DNA of 64,000 bases from the NCBI GenBank assembly GCA_029551925.1, contig JAKPEO010000131.1, positions 35,069-99,068 on the forward strand, written 5' to 3'. Made by a program: the position numbers and the translations under genes. The notes beneath the pieces were generated by a model. The model made no database searches. It was given only the letters and a program-made list of their open reading frames with translations, and was not told where the DNA came from. This stretch comes from a bacterium (lineage in GTDB: Bacteria; JAGOBX01). Shown here piece after piece: positions 35,441-47,300 of the stretch. Within the stretch, counting starts at the first letter, position 1, and each line of letters opens with the position of its first letter.

Positions 35441-37138
35441 ATGTTTTTTGATTTTTTTGTTAAATTAATTCTTTCAATTAATAATTCAATCCCTTGGCTT
35501 TGGGCAAATGTTATGCCGTTTATTATTCTAATAGCGGTAGTAGTGCTGTTTCACGAGTTAGGCCATTTTTTAGTTGCAAAATTATTCGGTATTCGCGTAG
35601 AAGAATTTTCTATTGGTTTTCCGCCGAAATTAATAAGCAAAAAAATCGGAGAGACAGAATATGCAATTTCATTATTGCCAGTAGGCGGCTATGTAAAACT
35701 CGCCGGACAAGATGATTTCGGCAAACAGCAAGTAAATATTGAAGATAAAGGAATGTATTATTCTAAACCGGCGTGGCAGCGATTTTTAGTAGTATTTGCC
35801 GGCCCGTTTTTTAATTTTGTTATAGGTTGGATTTTATTTGTTATAATTTTTACTAATGGCATAAATGTCGAATACAATCCCAACTATCCTGGTAAAGTCG
35901 GTTATGTATTTGAAAATTCCGCGGCAGCAGAAGCAGGCGTGCAGCCCGGCGACGAAATTATACAGGTTGGCAAACGAAAAATAACAAGTTGGAATGATTT
36001 ATTGGAATTATCAGTCAATCCGCAATCTGACGAATATGAAGTATTAATCAAACGCGAAGAACAATTATTAACAAAAAAAATCAGACCGCGCAAAAGCGGC
36101 AAGCGATATTTGTTTGGCATTACTCAATATTTAGAGCCGCGGATTGGAACAATTATCGAACAGCAAAAAAATAGCGAAGCGCGAAACTTACCGCTCAAAC
36201 CCAATGATTTAATTTTAGCATTAGATTACATTCCGATAAAACAATGGAGCGCTATTGACGAATATTTATTTCTCAATCCAAACAAAAATATTACTGCTAC
36301 AATAAAACGAAATAATGAAATAATAAATGTTGTAATAACTCCTGAAAAAAATCAAAAAGAAAATATTGGATATTTAGACATCGAATTAACAAAATCAAAT
36401 GGCGGCTATTTTATTTTAAAACCATTAATCGAAAAAATAGATAATACAAAATTTGAAAATATTGATATTCAAGCCGGCGATAAAATAATTTCAGTAGTAA
36501 AACTTAAATCTAAGAATAATTCTTTTGATGGCGCGGAAAATTTAGTTTTTGAAGATGATTTTGAATATAAAATCAATACAGGCTTAGAATTTATAAATTT
36601 TGTAGCAGCGTATCCTAATGAATATTTAGCATTGGTATTAGAACGCAATGGCGAAATAATAAAACGAGTAGTAAAGACGCAAGTAAAAAATTTAGAATAT
36701 GGAACGCTTGATATTCATCCAATTCAATATATAGAAAACTATAATTTTACTCAAGCATTTAAAAAAAGTATTGAAAAATCAAAGGATTTTATAATAAGCA
36801 CAATCCAAGTAATAGGTAAAATATTCACAAATAAAATGCAAGCGCGCGATGTATTAGGCGGCCCGATTACTATGTGGAAAATGACTGTTATCACTGCGGA
36901 AGCCGGCTATAATCATTTTCTAATGCTGATGGCGATTATAAGCATAAATTTAGGTTTTATTAATCTGCTGCCGATACCAATCATAGATGGCGGACATTTA
37001 GTAATTTATATTTATGAAATGTTGAGCGGTAAAATGCCTTCCGAAAAAACGCTGAATTTTATTCAACAAGCAGGATTAGTCATAGTTATTTCTCTTATGA
37101 TTTTCACTTTTTACATTGATATAATTAAAATGTTTTAA
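35441..37138 (+). CDS. rseP: RIP metalloprotease RseP (site-2 protease) with three PDZ-like segments
   Basis: A 565-residue intramembrane zinc protease; typical RseP is about 350-450. HELGH is at 38-42 in the first core helix, GYVKLAG near 83-89, and the LDG-type motif LLPIPIIDGGH at about 509-519. Between the core helices are three PDZ-like segments (about 152-216, 236-302 and 328-415), each with a (G/N)-D-x-I-(I/L) core. RseP homologues cleave anti-sigma factors or clear remnant signal peptides. An extra N-terminal hydrophobic segment precedes the usual start of the domain. The added PDZ copies would change substrate access. Confidence 0.93.
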   Translation: MFFDFFVKLILSINNSIPWLWANVMPFIILIAVVVLFHELGHFLVAKLFGIRVEEFSIGFPPKLISKKIGETEYAISLLPVGGYVKLAGQDDFGKQQVNIEDKGMYYSKPAWQRFLVVFAGPFFNFVIGWILFVIIFTNGINVEYNPNYPGKVGYVFENSAAAEAGVQPGDEIIQVGKRKITSWNDLLELSVNPQSDEYEVLIKREEQLLTKKIRPRKSGKRYLFGITQYLEPRIGTIIEQQKNSEARNLPLKPNDLILALDYIPIKQWSAIDEYLFLNPNKNITATIKRNNEIINVVITPEKNQKENIGYLDIELTKSNGGYFILKPLIEKIDNTKFENIDIQAGDKIISVVKLKSKNNSFDGAENLVFEDDFEYKINTGLEFINFVAAYPNEYLALVLERNGEIIKRVVKTQVKNLEYGTLDIHPIQYIENYNFTQAFKKSIEKSKDFIISTIQVIGKIFTNKMQARDVLGGPITMWKMTVITAEAGYNHFLMLMAIISINLGFINLLPIPIIDGGHLVIYIYEMLSGKMPSEKTLNFIQQAGLVIVISLMIFTFYIDIIKMF

Positions 37139-37202
37139 ACAAACTTACACTTCATAAAAGCAAAATTGAATTTTTAAAATATTAAATTTTTTTATAATTG
37201 TA

Positions 37203-37231
37203 TTGAAAAATTTATAAAATTAAAATATAAT
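37203..37231 (+). promoter_or_regulatory. Promoter for the secreted CTD protein gene
   Basis: TTGAAA at 37203-37208 and TATAAT at 37226-37231, with a 17-bp spacer, about 30 bases before the GTG start at 37263. Confidence 0.68.
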
Positions 37232-37262
37232 TTATTTTAAACTAAAAAAAAGAAAAATTATT

Positions 37263-39137
37263 GTGATAAACGCAAATAAAAAATTAAAAATATTTTTATT
37301 ATTTGTTTGTATAACATTAAATATATTTGCTGGCGCGAATGCCTATAATATAAATCCTAATTTTATAGGTTCAATATCTGACACTGGCTCGACAAATTTA
37401 TATAAAGCAGATTATTCTTTGATAGGAGGAAATTTTATTGGACAATCAGAGAATAGCGCATTTTCTAATTTTCAGGGCTATATAAATTATCTTGACGCCG
37501 GCTTTGCTCCGTCTCATTATACTATAATCAGTAATAATGTATTTTTAATAAATCGTAATATCCAAGCGAATGATACGGCAATATTCAAAATATTTGATTT
37601 TGACAGCGAGCCGGTTAGATATATTCCGCTGTCATTTCAAGTAATAGATAAACCGCAAAATACTAACGGCGACACATTTTTTTCTACTGAAAGCAACAGC
37701 GCAGGCGAAGTTTATTTTTATTTCAAAGCCGGCGATAAGGTTGGTTCGTATATAGTCGAATCTTCTCATTTTGATATGGGCAAAAAATATATTTCATATT
37801 CTACAGAAGAAATGGTTATTCCAGCAAAACAATGGCGAATGATAGGCGTAAACAAAAATCCAGCAAATGAAAGCATAGACTTTTGTTTTAATGGCGGGAG
37901 ACCCGATTACATTTATAAATGGAATCCGTTGGCAAGAGAAGATGCTGTTAATCAGCAATTCGAATTAGCGAATAGAATAATTAGCGGCGAAGGATATTTT
38001 GTGATATTTCCAAATGAGACTGTTTTGAATCTAACCGGTTCACTTATTAACGATACATTTGTAAAAAATCTTTATGTCGGTTGGAATCAAGTAAGTTCGC
38101 CTTATTATTATTTGACAGATTGGAAACAAATGAAAATACGAACATCAGATAATCGCATTATTTCGCTAACAGACGCAGAAACCGAAGGCATAATAATAAA
38201 TAAAATATTTTGGTATAAAGATAATGATTATTATTGGGGACCAAATAGCGCAATACCAAATCCTAAATTATATCCTTGGACTGGTTTTTGGTTAATGGCT
38301 TTAAAAGAATGCAGTTTGATATTTTATCCGGGGTTCTCGTATTCTGCAAATGATAGAATAAATTTAGCGCCTCGTAAAAATCCGTCAATAAATGATTGGG
38401 AATTACGCGCAGCAGTCAAAGGAAATTTGAATTCAGATTTATTGAATTATATAGGCGCAAATATTTCTGCTTCAAAAACATTAGACCAAAACGATGTCAG
38501 AAAAGCCCCTGGATTTCCTGATTTTTTATATACCGGTTTTGAACAAAATAATATTTTATGCAAAGATATTCGTCAAGCGCCGATACAAACATTGGAAGAA
38601 TGGATTTTAACTGTATCGAGCGGCAATAATACTTCTATTAGTTTAGAAATACCAGATATAACTAATTTGCCAGCTGAATATGATATATATTTAGTTAATC
38701 ATAAAGACAATTTATACAAAAATCTAAGGGAAAATAATATAGTCCAGTTAAATCAATCTAAAAATTCAATAAAAAAATATTCTATTGTTGTCGGGCTGCC
38801 GGAATATGTCGCCGCTTATCTTTCGCCGCCGCTCACTCCGGAATTTACTTATGCTTATCCTAATCCGGGACCAAATAACGCTAATAAAATAAATTTTAAA
38901 TACAATAATATTCAAGCGAACGGCAATTTACGGATGAAAATATTTGATATGGCTGGCAGAAAAGTCATAGATAGAAATATTGATTTGAACACTGCGCAAA
39001 ATTTAACGCAATACGAATGGGACTGCCGCAATGAAGCAGGTAAACAAGTGTCTTCCGGCATATACATTTATGTTTTAGAATATAATTCTCCGACCGGCTC
39101 ATATAAAATTAAAGATAAACTCGGTATTGTTAGATAA
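37263..39137 (+). CDS. Secreted protein with C-terminal T9SS/FlgD-type sorting domain
   Basis: A 624-residue protein, GTG start. A basic N-terminus and hydrophobic stretch ending near GANA (residues 24-27) form a signal peptide. The middle is aromatic and Asn-rich with no family I recognise; two segments with GYFVIFPNETVLNLTG and GFWLMALKECSLIFYPG look like internal repeats. The last 98 residues are a beta domain beginning YPNPG (532-536) with MKIFDMAGRKVI, WDCRNEAGKQVSSGIYIYVL and a final KLGIVR. This layout matches type A T9SS C-terminal domains and FlgD-like Ig folds. It is probably exported to the surface. Confidence 0.8.
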   Translation: MINANKKLKIFLLFVCITLNIFAGANAYNINPNFIGSISDTGSTNLYKADYSLIGGNFIGQSENSAFSNFQGYINYLDAGFAPSHYTIISNNVFLINRNIQANDTAIFKIFDFDSEPVRYIPLSFQVIDKPQNTNGDTFFSTESNSAGEVYFYFKAGDKVGSYIVESSHFDMGKKYISYSTEEMVIPAKQWRMIGVNKNPANESIDFCFNGGRPDYIYKWNPLAREDAVNQQFELANRIISGEGYFVIFPNETVLNLTGSLINDTFVKNLYVGWNQVSSPYYYLTDWKQMKIRTSDNRIISLTDAETEGIIINKIFWYKDNDYYWGPNSAIPNPKLYPWTGFWLMALKECSLIFYPGFSYSANDRINLAPRKNPSINDWELRAAVKGNLNSDLLNYIGANISASKTLDQNDVRKAPGFPDFLYTGFEQNNILCKDIRQAPIQTLEEWILTVSSGNNTSISLEIPDITNLPAEYDIYLVNHKDNLYKNLRENNIVQLNQSKNSIKKYSIVVGLPEYVAAYLSPPLTPEFTYAYPNPGPNNANKINFKYNNIQANGNLRMKIFDMAGRKVIDRNIDLNTAQNLTQYEWDCRNEAGKQVSSGIYIYVLEYNSPTGSYKIKDKLGIVR

Positions 39138-39197
39138 TCAAAATTTTAGTTCATTAATTCATTAAACAAATTACTAATTGCTAAAACTTTTTTTATA

Positions 39198-39752
39198 TTA
39201 GACAGTTTTTGTTTCTTCTTTTTTAGCGGGCGAATAAAAAAAATTAAAGACAATAGATATTACACAAAGAAAAACAATAATTATCAGCGGAATAATTTGC
39301 CAACTCAAACTCGCATTAATAAATTCCTTTTTTTTAAAGTCAAACAAAAAGGTTGCTGATTTATTACTTTCAAATTTTTCGGAATCAATATTATTGTCAA
39401 TTTCTATTTTTTTTGAATAGTCATAAAGAATATCTGCGCGGATCGGAAATTTTTTAAGTTTTGTTTTTGAAATTGCGATGTTCCTTATCTGATAGTTTTT
39501 AGATATTTTTGTGTTGTTAATTTTATTATCAGTAGAATATTTAATGTAAGAATTATTTAATTGATTAAATGTTTCAGTCGCTTTTTTTATTAATTCATTA
39601 TAGTCAAAACCATAATTTTCTTTTAATATCGAATCATTTTGGATATTATATTCGATTTCCGCTTGCGTTAGATATTGGTAAAAAATATATGAAAAAATTA
39701 TAATTGAAAATATTATCGTAAAAATGATAACATAAGTTTTTTTTTCATTCAT
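39198..39752 (-). CDS. Two-helix membrane protein of unknown function
   Basis: A 184-residue protein with a membrane helix near each end (about 8-26 and 150-171) and a hydrophilic, Lys/Asn/Ile-rich middle of about 120 residues, probably outside the cytoplasm. I recognise no family. The C-terminus is short and charged. The gene lies downstream of the rpsT terminator on the same strand and converges on the secreted-protein gene. Base composition and codon use resemble its neighbours, which supports it being real. No clear promoter was found. Confidence 0.65.
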   Translation of the reverse strand: MNEKKTYVIIFTIIFSIIIFSYIFYQYLTQAEIEYNIQNDSILKENYGFDYNELIKKATETFNQLNNSYIKYSTDNKINNTKISKNYQIRNIAISKTKLKKFPIRADILYDYSKKIEIDNNIDSEKFESNKSATFLFDFKKKEFINASLSWQIIPLIIIVFLCVISIVFNFFYSPAKKEETKTV

Positions 39753-39781
39753 AAATTTTTAATACGGCAGGCATTTAATAT

Positions 39782-39828
39782 AAAAAAACAATACGCTTGA
39801 TTTTTTTTATCAAGCGTATTGTTTTTTA
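39782..39828 (-). terminator. Strong bidirectional-type terminator after rpsT
   Basis: A perfect 19-bp inverted repeat (39783-39801 with 39809-39827) around a 7-base loop. Poly-A on one side and poly-T on the other make it work as a terminator in either direction. It lies five bases after the rpsT stop on the minus strand. Confidence 0.93.
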
Positions 39829-39832
39829 TTTA

Positions 39833-40102
39833 TTACGCTTTACTTTTTTTTGATAATTCAGCTGCTAATTTGCTTTTTAAACGCGCCGCTTTGTTTTTGT
39901 GTATTAAGTTTGTCTTTGCAGCTTTGTCTAATACAGAATAAGCGGTTTTCAAAAGTTCTTTTGCTTCGTCTAATTTGCCTTCTTCTGTTAAAGTGCGCGT
40001 TTTTTTAATATAAGTGCGCATCTTAGATTTTTGCTGAGTATTAGCAGTCTTGTGTTTAATTGATTGTTTTGCTTTTTTCTTTGCAGATTTAATGTTTGCC
40101 AT
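39833..40102 (-). CDS. rpsT: 30S ribosomal protein S20
   Basis: An 89-residue, Lys/Ala-rich helical protein with the S20 pattern: MANIKSAKKKAKQSIKHKT at the N-terminus, RTYIKKTRTLTEEGKLDEA in the middle and NLIHKNKAARLKSKLA towards the end. It binds the 5' and 3' minor domains of 16S rRNA in the small subunit. AAGGAGAATATAAATG gives a good ribosome site. It lies 32 bases after ilvC on the same strand, an unusual pairing, and ends at a strong terminator. Confidence 0.97.
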   Translation of the reverse strand: MANIKSAKKKAKQSIKHKTANTQQKSKMRTYIKKTRTLTEEGKLDEAKELLKTAYSVLDKAAKTNLIHKNKAARLKSKLAAELSKKSKA

Positions 40103-40134
40103 TTATATTCTCCTTATAATAATATCAATAAAAA

Positions 40135-41151
40135 TTATTTTCCGCCTGTTTCAGTTGTGCGTTTTTTGAGCCAAGGCATCATTTTACGCAGTTCATTGCC
40201 GATTTTTTCGTTCAATGCTTCTTTTGATAATGTCCGTAATGATTTGAATTTCGGCTGATTTACTTGCGTTTCTAATAACCATTCGCTTGCAAATTCGCCG
40301 GTCTGTATGCGTTTTAAAACTTCTTTCATCGCTTTGCGGGATTCTTCTGTTATAATTTTCGGACCGACTGTATAGCCGCCGTATTCTGCGGTGTCAGACA
40401 CTGAATAAAACATCCATTCCATACCGCCTTCATAAATCAAGTCAACAATTAATTTCATTTCGTGGATACATTCAAAATATGCGATTTCCGGCTGATAGCC
40501 AGCTTCCACTAATGTGTCAAAACCAGCTTTCATTAATTCTGTTACTCCGCCGCATAATACAGCTTGCTCGCCGAATAAATCCGTTTCTGTTTCTTCTTTG
40601 AATGTTGTTTCAATAACGCCGGCTCTGCTGCCGCCGATACCTTTAGCATACGCTAACGCAATATTTTTCGCATTACCAGACGCATCTTGCGCAACCGCCA
40701 CTAAATTAGGCACGCCGCGCCCTTCTAAATATTCGCTGCGCACTAAATGTCCCGGTCCTTTTGGCGCAATCATCACAACATCAACAAAATCTGGCGCTAT
40801 AATTTGATTATAACGAATATTAAAACCGTGCGCAAATAATAAAACATCGCCTTTCTTTAAATTATTTTTTATTGAATTTTCGTATATTTTTGCTTGAATA
40901 GTATCAGGCAATGTCATAACTATTATATCCGCTTGTTTTGCAGCTTCATCTGCTGTAAATACTTTAAATCCAGCTTGTTCTGCTTTTTTCCACGCCGCAC
41001 TGCCCGGATATTCCGCCACTATTACATCAACGCCGCTGTCTCGTAAATTTTGAGAGTGCGCGTGCCCTTGACTGCCGTAGCCCAATACTGCGACTTTCTT
41101 GCCGTTCAAATATTTCAAATCGCAATCCTTATCATAATAAATTTTCGCCAT
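40135..41151 (-). CDS. ilvC: Ketol-acid reductoisomerase, class I
   Basis: A 338-residue class I enzyme that converts acetolactate or acetohydroxybutyrate to the dihydroxy acid using reduced pyridine nucleotide and Mg2+. The cofactor loop [17 protein letters not shown] is at 24-40. [15 protein letters not shown], the [12 protein letters not shown] metal motif and the knotted-domain [18 protein letters not shown] are intact. The specificity loop reads AEYPGSAAW (46-54) where NADPH enzymes usually have GLRxGSxSW, which is a notable change. AGAGGTG precedes the ATG and a strong promoter lies upstream. Confidence 0.96.
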   Translation of the reverse strand: MAKIYYDKDCDLKYLNGKKVAVLGYGSQGHAHSQNLRDSGVDVIVAEYPGSAAWKKAEQAGFKVFTADEAAKQADIIVMTLPDTIQAKIYENSIKNNLKKGDVLLFAHGFNIRYNQIIAPDFVDVVMIAPKGPGHLVRSEYLEGRGVPNLVAVAQDASGNAKNIALAYAKGIGGSRAGVIETTFKEETETDLFGEQAVLCGGVTELMKAGFDTLVEAGYQPEIAYFECIHEMKLIVDLIYEGGMEWMFYSVSDTAEYGGYTVGPKIITEESRKAMKEVLKRIQTGEFASEWLLETQVNQPKFKSLRTLSKEALNEKIGNELRKMMPWLKKRTTETGGK

Positions 41152-41186
41152 TTTTTCACCTCTAAACGCTAAAATTTAAAGAAAAT

Positions 41187-41214
41187 ATTATATATGTCAT
41201 ATTATATAAGTCAA
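41187..41214 (-). promoter_or_regulatory. Consensus promoter for ilvC-rpsT (minus strand)
   Basis: On the minus strand TTGACT (41214-41209) and TATAAT (41192-41187) are 16 bp apart, about 36 bases before the ilvC start. Confidence 0.82.
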
Positions 41215-41255
41215 TATTTTTTTTGATTATTTTTTTGAATATTTATTTTTTATTA

Positions 41256-41284
41256 TTGACTTTAAAGAATTTTTTTAGTAAAAT
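41256..41284 (+). promoter_or_regulatory. Promoter for the giant repeat protein
   Basis: TTGACT at 41256-41261, 17 bp, TAAAAT at 41279-41284. It is divergent from the ilvC promoter, with about 40 bp between the two -35 boxes. Confidence 0.72.
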
Positions 41285-41323
41285 AATTATTTATTTTGAA
41301 TTTATTATTTGCGGGTATTTGAT

Positions 41324-44300
41324 TTGAAACGGACTGCGATATTTTTTTTTAGTTGTTTAATAATAATATTAGCGATTTATAAAATAAAAATAAATGCCGC
41401 TGGCGGCTATTATGCTCCGCAGGGATTTACTGCTCCGACAATAATTTCAGCACAAAATGATTATAATGGCGAAATAGACATAAAATGGCTGAATATGAGT
41501 TCATCTAATGATACGCAAACAGGAGTATATCAAAGTTGGCTGATTTATTATGTCTATCGTAAAGCAGACGCGGATTTTACTGCATTAGATACGCAAGTAA
41601 TAATGAGCGAAGGAATATTAGTAGATACAGTCTCGCAAATTGTAAACGATGGACATCCGCAGACTTTTACATATTGGTCCGATACGAGTGTAAAAATAAA
41701 TAATCAGCGCTATTATTATTCAATTATTGCATTTGATAGATATGATTTGACTTATAGTTCAGCGTCTAATACAACAGCAATTACTTGCGATACAGAAGGC
41801 CCTATTTTAAAATATTTAGCATCGAATGTTCCAGGACATTTAGAATACATAAAAAAAGATAATGTTCAGATTACTGTTGTGGTTTATGAAAATAATCAAC
41901 TTGTCTCATCGAACATCAGATTAAATTACGGATTTTGTTCGGATACGAATAATATTTCTAATTTGAATAATATTGATTCAGTTGGAATGATAGTGACAAA
42001 TGCAGAGACACAAAATTATTATTATGTATCCGGCGTGTTGCCTGTAAGTAATGCAGGCGCGGATACTGTTGTTGTTTATTGGTTTACAGGAACGGATAAT
42101 GCCCAAGGATTGACTGACGAGCCGCAGGATTTAACGTCGGACGGAAATTTATTAACTTCGCAGATTAGCGGCAGATTATTATTAGATAATGCTACTGCCG
42201 CTATTGTTTATATTGACGCGATTTCGCCAATGCTGCAAAATATTATTTCTCCTGATTCATATAGCGGCTATATATCTGGCGCAGATACGAATGTCATTAT
42301 ATCAGTTGTTGATGATATGTATATTGAAACGGGCAATTTTATTTTGAATTATAAAAAAGTAGGCGATGCTAATATCAATTCGATTTTGATGAATTACAGC
42401 GGCACGCCGTATAGCGGGCAATTTTCAGCGGTGTTGCCTTTATCGCAATTTTCTAATAATGATATTATAAAGTATTGGGTAACAGGTCGCGACAAAGCCG
42501 GCAATATCGTAGGTGCGATGACATTTATATCAGAGGCGACCGCGCGGGCATTAATAGTAGATACAGCGAGCCCGCAAGTATTGAATTTTCAAATATTGAA
42601 TGCAATCAATAATTTAGAAGATTCGACATATTCGACAAATACATTTGCTGACTCGATAGTTTATTTTTATCTTAATGTTGCTGACAGCGTAGAAATAGAT
42701 ACTATTTATATGAAATTATATTCGCAAGAGAATAATCAAGATTCTACAAATTATATTGTAGGAGCGAATACAATATATTTTAATGTTATTGATGATACTA
42801 CTCTGCGGACAGACACGATTACCTTTATAAATAACGGTAATGTTTATCCTGTAATTTATCTATCGGATACAATTGGCAATGTAAATATTTATGCTGTCGC
42901 GCAATATGCTGGCGCTACGCAGATTTATCCGTTAATATCAAAAATTATTAAAATAAATTCGGATTCGACACAGATAATAAATATCGAACATATAAATAAT
43001 GATGTTGCGATTCGTAATACTGAATTAAACGCGGGAGATTCGCTTGTTATAACTTTCAATAATTCAATAGATACTTCGACAATAACAGCGTTTGAATTGG
43101 CTATTGTAAATGAAAATGGCGCGACATTAGGGACAATAACAGATTATATTTGGCAGCAAGATTTTACAAAATTGATATTTACAATACCGTCAGATTATGC
43201 TTTTCAAAATTATGACACTTTCGGCTTAGAAGTTTTTGTCCGCGATTTATACGGCAATTATGCTGATACTATTGCGTCCGCGATAATAGATATGGCAGGA
43301 CCAGTATTAACTAATATTGTATTTGTAAATAATGATACTACTGCCGCATATTCGACTACAATTACAGCAGGCGACAGCGTGATATTATTTTTTAGCGAAG
43401 CGATGGATACTGCGATTTTGCCGAGCGGCGCAATTGCTAATCTTCAAAATTACATAAAGATAAATTTTGCGTCAGTCAAAAATTTTGGGACTACCGCGTA
43501 TATACAATGGATAGACAGCAAGACATTGAGTATTGGATTAGGCGCGAATGTAAGTTTACAAGATGGCGATACTTTATCTTTGAGTTATTTGATGAAAGAT
43601 ATTTATGGCAATTGCGCTGATACTGATATTAATGCAATTTATAATGTAGTGATATTCGATACAGCTGGGCCAACTATTGTTCGCGCGTATTTAGATACTG
43701 TTTATGATTCAACAGGCAGGACAATAAATGTATTATTCAGCGAACCGGTCAAAACCGAAGATTTGTTAATTTCAAATTTTAGTAGTTCATTGAACATAAC
43801 AGATGTTTTAGCACAAATTGATACTGATAAATGTTATATAAGATTTTTAAATATTGTAAGTCCCGGTATAGATACTATTGCTATTTCGTCAAGCGCGGTA
43901 TTGAGCGATAGATCAATATTAAATAATTCGGCAACAGACTTTACCCCTAAACAGATTATAGATTTAGATAGTCCGTATATAAAGAATATCTATGTTTTGA
44001 ATAATGATACAAATGCTGGCAATACCCAAATATCAGCAGGCGATACATTAGTGATAGTATTCAGCGAGCCGATGGATTTCAGGTATTTAACGAAATCTGT
44101 GTTTATGGATTCGTTTTCAATTAGCGGCAGAACTACGCCAGATACTTACGGCGCAAATTTTGAATTTGCAGTTTATAATGACAGCAAAGAACTGCATATT
44201 TTATTAGGAACAAGCGTATCGATTATTGATGGCGATACAATCAATCCTTCTCAATATGTGGCAGATTTATCAGGGAACCCTGATGTTACAGCAGATACAA

Positions 44301-47300
44301 TGAGAATAAGAGACACATTTGGTCCGATATTAGTTGATTATTTTGTATTAAATAATGATACATCGCAAAATTCTATTTTATCAGTTGGCGATACAATAAT
44401 ATTTTATTTTAGCGAGCCGATAGACACATCGTTAATTATAGGGAATAATGCCAATAATTTATTTTTAGTGAACGGCCAATTATTAACGAAATTCGGCAGC
44501 GTTTCAAACTGGCGTTATGATGTTTATGGCAATACAGTAGCGATTACATTAACGAGTGGTTTTACAATACAATACAGCGATACGTTCGCTCTGAATCCCG
44601 CGATATTTAGAGATATTTATGAAAATACCGCGTTAACTGGTTATTATATTACATTGCGAGATAGTATTCCGCCGTATATAATTAATTGTTATTTTCAAAA
44701 TAATGATACGAGTTATACCACATTTTCGCAATACGATTATTTATTTTTGAAATTTAGCGAACCGATGGATACAAGTATTTTAGCGCTCGGCAATGTTTCA
44801 TTTGGAGCGGCATCAAGCGATTTAGGCGCAGGCGCAAGCGCGCAGTATATAGACAGCGTAACAATAAGAATAACATTAGGCTCAAATCCGCTATTATTTT
44901 CAGGCGACACGATATTTATTAGTGGCTTGAAAGATCAAAATAATAATGAAGTTGTGAATTTATTAAATAAAATATTTAATGATACTGAGCCAGCGATAAT
45001 TTTATCTGTTGTATTTACTGACGCTGATTCGAGTTCGAATTTTTCAGCAGGCGATACTTTTACAATTGTGTTTAGCGAGCCGATGGATACCACACTATTT
45101 CCAAATGGTATTTATGCGAATTTAAATGATACAATTACAACAATAGGCAGGAATTTAGGCGTTAATATACCGATACAATGGTTAAGCGATACAACTTTAA
45201 ATATAGGCATAGGCAGTAGTTTTACAATTAGACATAATGATATTTTTACTTTTAATAATGTAATTAAAGATGCTAATAGTGTGAGTTATACGCAGATCGA
45301 CCAAACGGGCCGTTACGGCACATTCAAAGATACCGCTGGTCCTTATATAAATAAAGTTGAATTAGATGTTTATAATGATTCATATTGCCGCTTGGTAAAT
45401 ATATATTTTAATGTGGCGGTAGATACCGTAAATACAGCGATAGATACGGCAAATTATCAGATTAGTGGCGACAGCGTAATCAGCGCAACTGCGTTGAATT
45501 CTACGACCATCATGTTGCGCGTGCTAAATCCGATAAATGCGAGTATTAGCGCGCTTACAGCGAGCGCTAATATATTAGACGAGTATTTATCTGCGAATCA
45601 ATCGCTTGTAGCGCAGAATATAGTCGATACCGTCCCTGTTAGCATATTGAACGCATATATAAATACTAATAATGACACTACAAATAGAACAATAGATATT
45701 TATTTTAATAAAGCTGTAAATACAGCGTATGCTGGTAATTCGGCGTATTATAATAATGTTTCGATTAATAATATAACATTTACGGATTCTACTGTTGCGC
45801 GGCTATTTTTAAATAATCAATTGAAGCCATCGTCAGACACAATCGGCATATCGAAATATATCAGAGATTTTTCAGATTCAAATATATTAAACGATACTGT
45901 CAGCGTTACGCCGATAGACACAACTCGTCCATATTTAACAAGAATACAAGTAATAAACAACGATGCAAATACTGATATAACATCCGGCGATACTCTTGCT
46001 TTATATTTCAGCGAATCAATAAATACTGCGACGGTAAATGTCAATAATGTAAAAACTATACTTGGCGTTAATTTAGGAGATACAACGGCAATAGATATAT
46101 ATTGGGGCTATTATAATACAATAATGTATGTTAAAATAGGAACAAATCCATCAATTATTTATCCAAGTTACATTAATCCGCAAGATACGGTTGTTTTTAC
46201 TGATTATTCTGCCAATCAAGACAGCACATTATCAGAGTTATTAATACCTGATAATTATCCGCCTGACGCGCCGACTAATGTAATAATGCAGGATACTGAT
46301 TTGCCTTACGCTAATGCAGGATATGATAATGACAATGCTATTAATATTTGGTGGACTGCTCCGATAGCAACAGATGTTGATTCGTATGCAGTGTATATAT
46401 CGACCAATAACGGGCAATATGCGCTGGTTGATTATACGGCAAACACTTATTATAATTATACGAATTTGAATTATCATTATAGTTATAAAGCGGTAGTGCG
46501 CGCAATAGATAGAGCTGGTAATTACAGCGATACTTCTAATGCTACTGCAAGTATTATATCTGATACTTATGCAACAAGACCTAATGCTCCGCAGCCAACT
46601 GACGCAAACTATAATATAAATTTTGATACTGACAATGTAATTAATTGGCAGTGGACTACTTCGGATACTGATATTGATTATTATATGGTTTATGTTGATT
46701 CAGGTTATGGTTTTGTTTATTATGATACAACTAATGTCAACGAAATTCAGTTGACAGGAACTTATCGCAATACTTATCGTTTGCGAGTGCAGGCAGTAGA
46801 TTTTGCTGGGAATATTAGCGATACATCATTAGCGTCTATTTATGTTACTGTTGATACCGGCGATGTTAGCTCGCCGAATAATATTATTCATACAGATAAC
46901 GCTAATCCGGGCTATGATAATGATACCGCTTTGTATTTTACTTGGGCTGCTTCGCCCGATACAGATTTCGGTTTTTTTAGTATGTGGTATAAATTTGATA
47001 ATAATCCATTTGTATATATCGGGACAACGACAAATAATTATTATACCTTAAATGTTTCAAATCCTGGGACATATATTTTACGAGTATATGCAAGCGATTC
47101 TGCCGGCAATATTAGTCCAGATTCTGCTATTTCTGCGGCTGTAATAGTAGATACATTTGTTGCGCCTGTAAATTTAACGCAACCATTAGATGGATTGACA
47201 AATCAAGTTTCTAATATTTTTAGTTGGACGCATTCAGCAGATGCGAACACTTATATTTTACAGATTAGCGCGACAAACTTTGCGAGTTTTGTTGTTAATA

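Noticed and set aside
39138-39197. Possible terminator between the convergent genes
   Set aside because: Only a six-base TTTTAG/CTAAAA match with a loop of about 30 bases, too weak to call.
46241-46477. Long minus-strand reading frame inside the giant gene
   Set aside because: The protein is low-complexity, Ile/Ser/Arg-rich and matches nothing; it is a shadow of the repeat-rich plus-strand frame.
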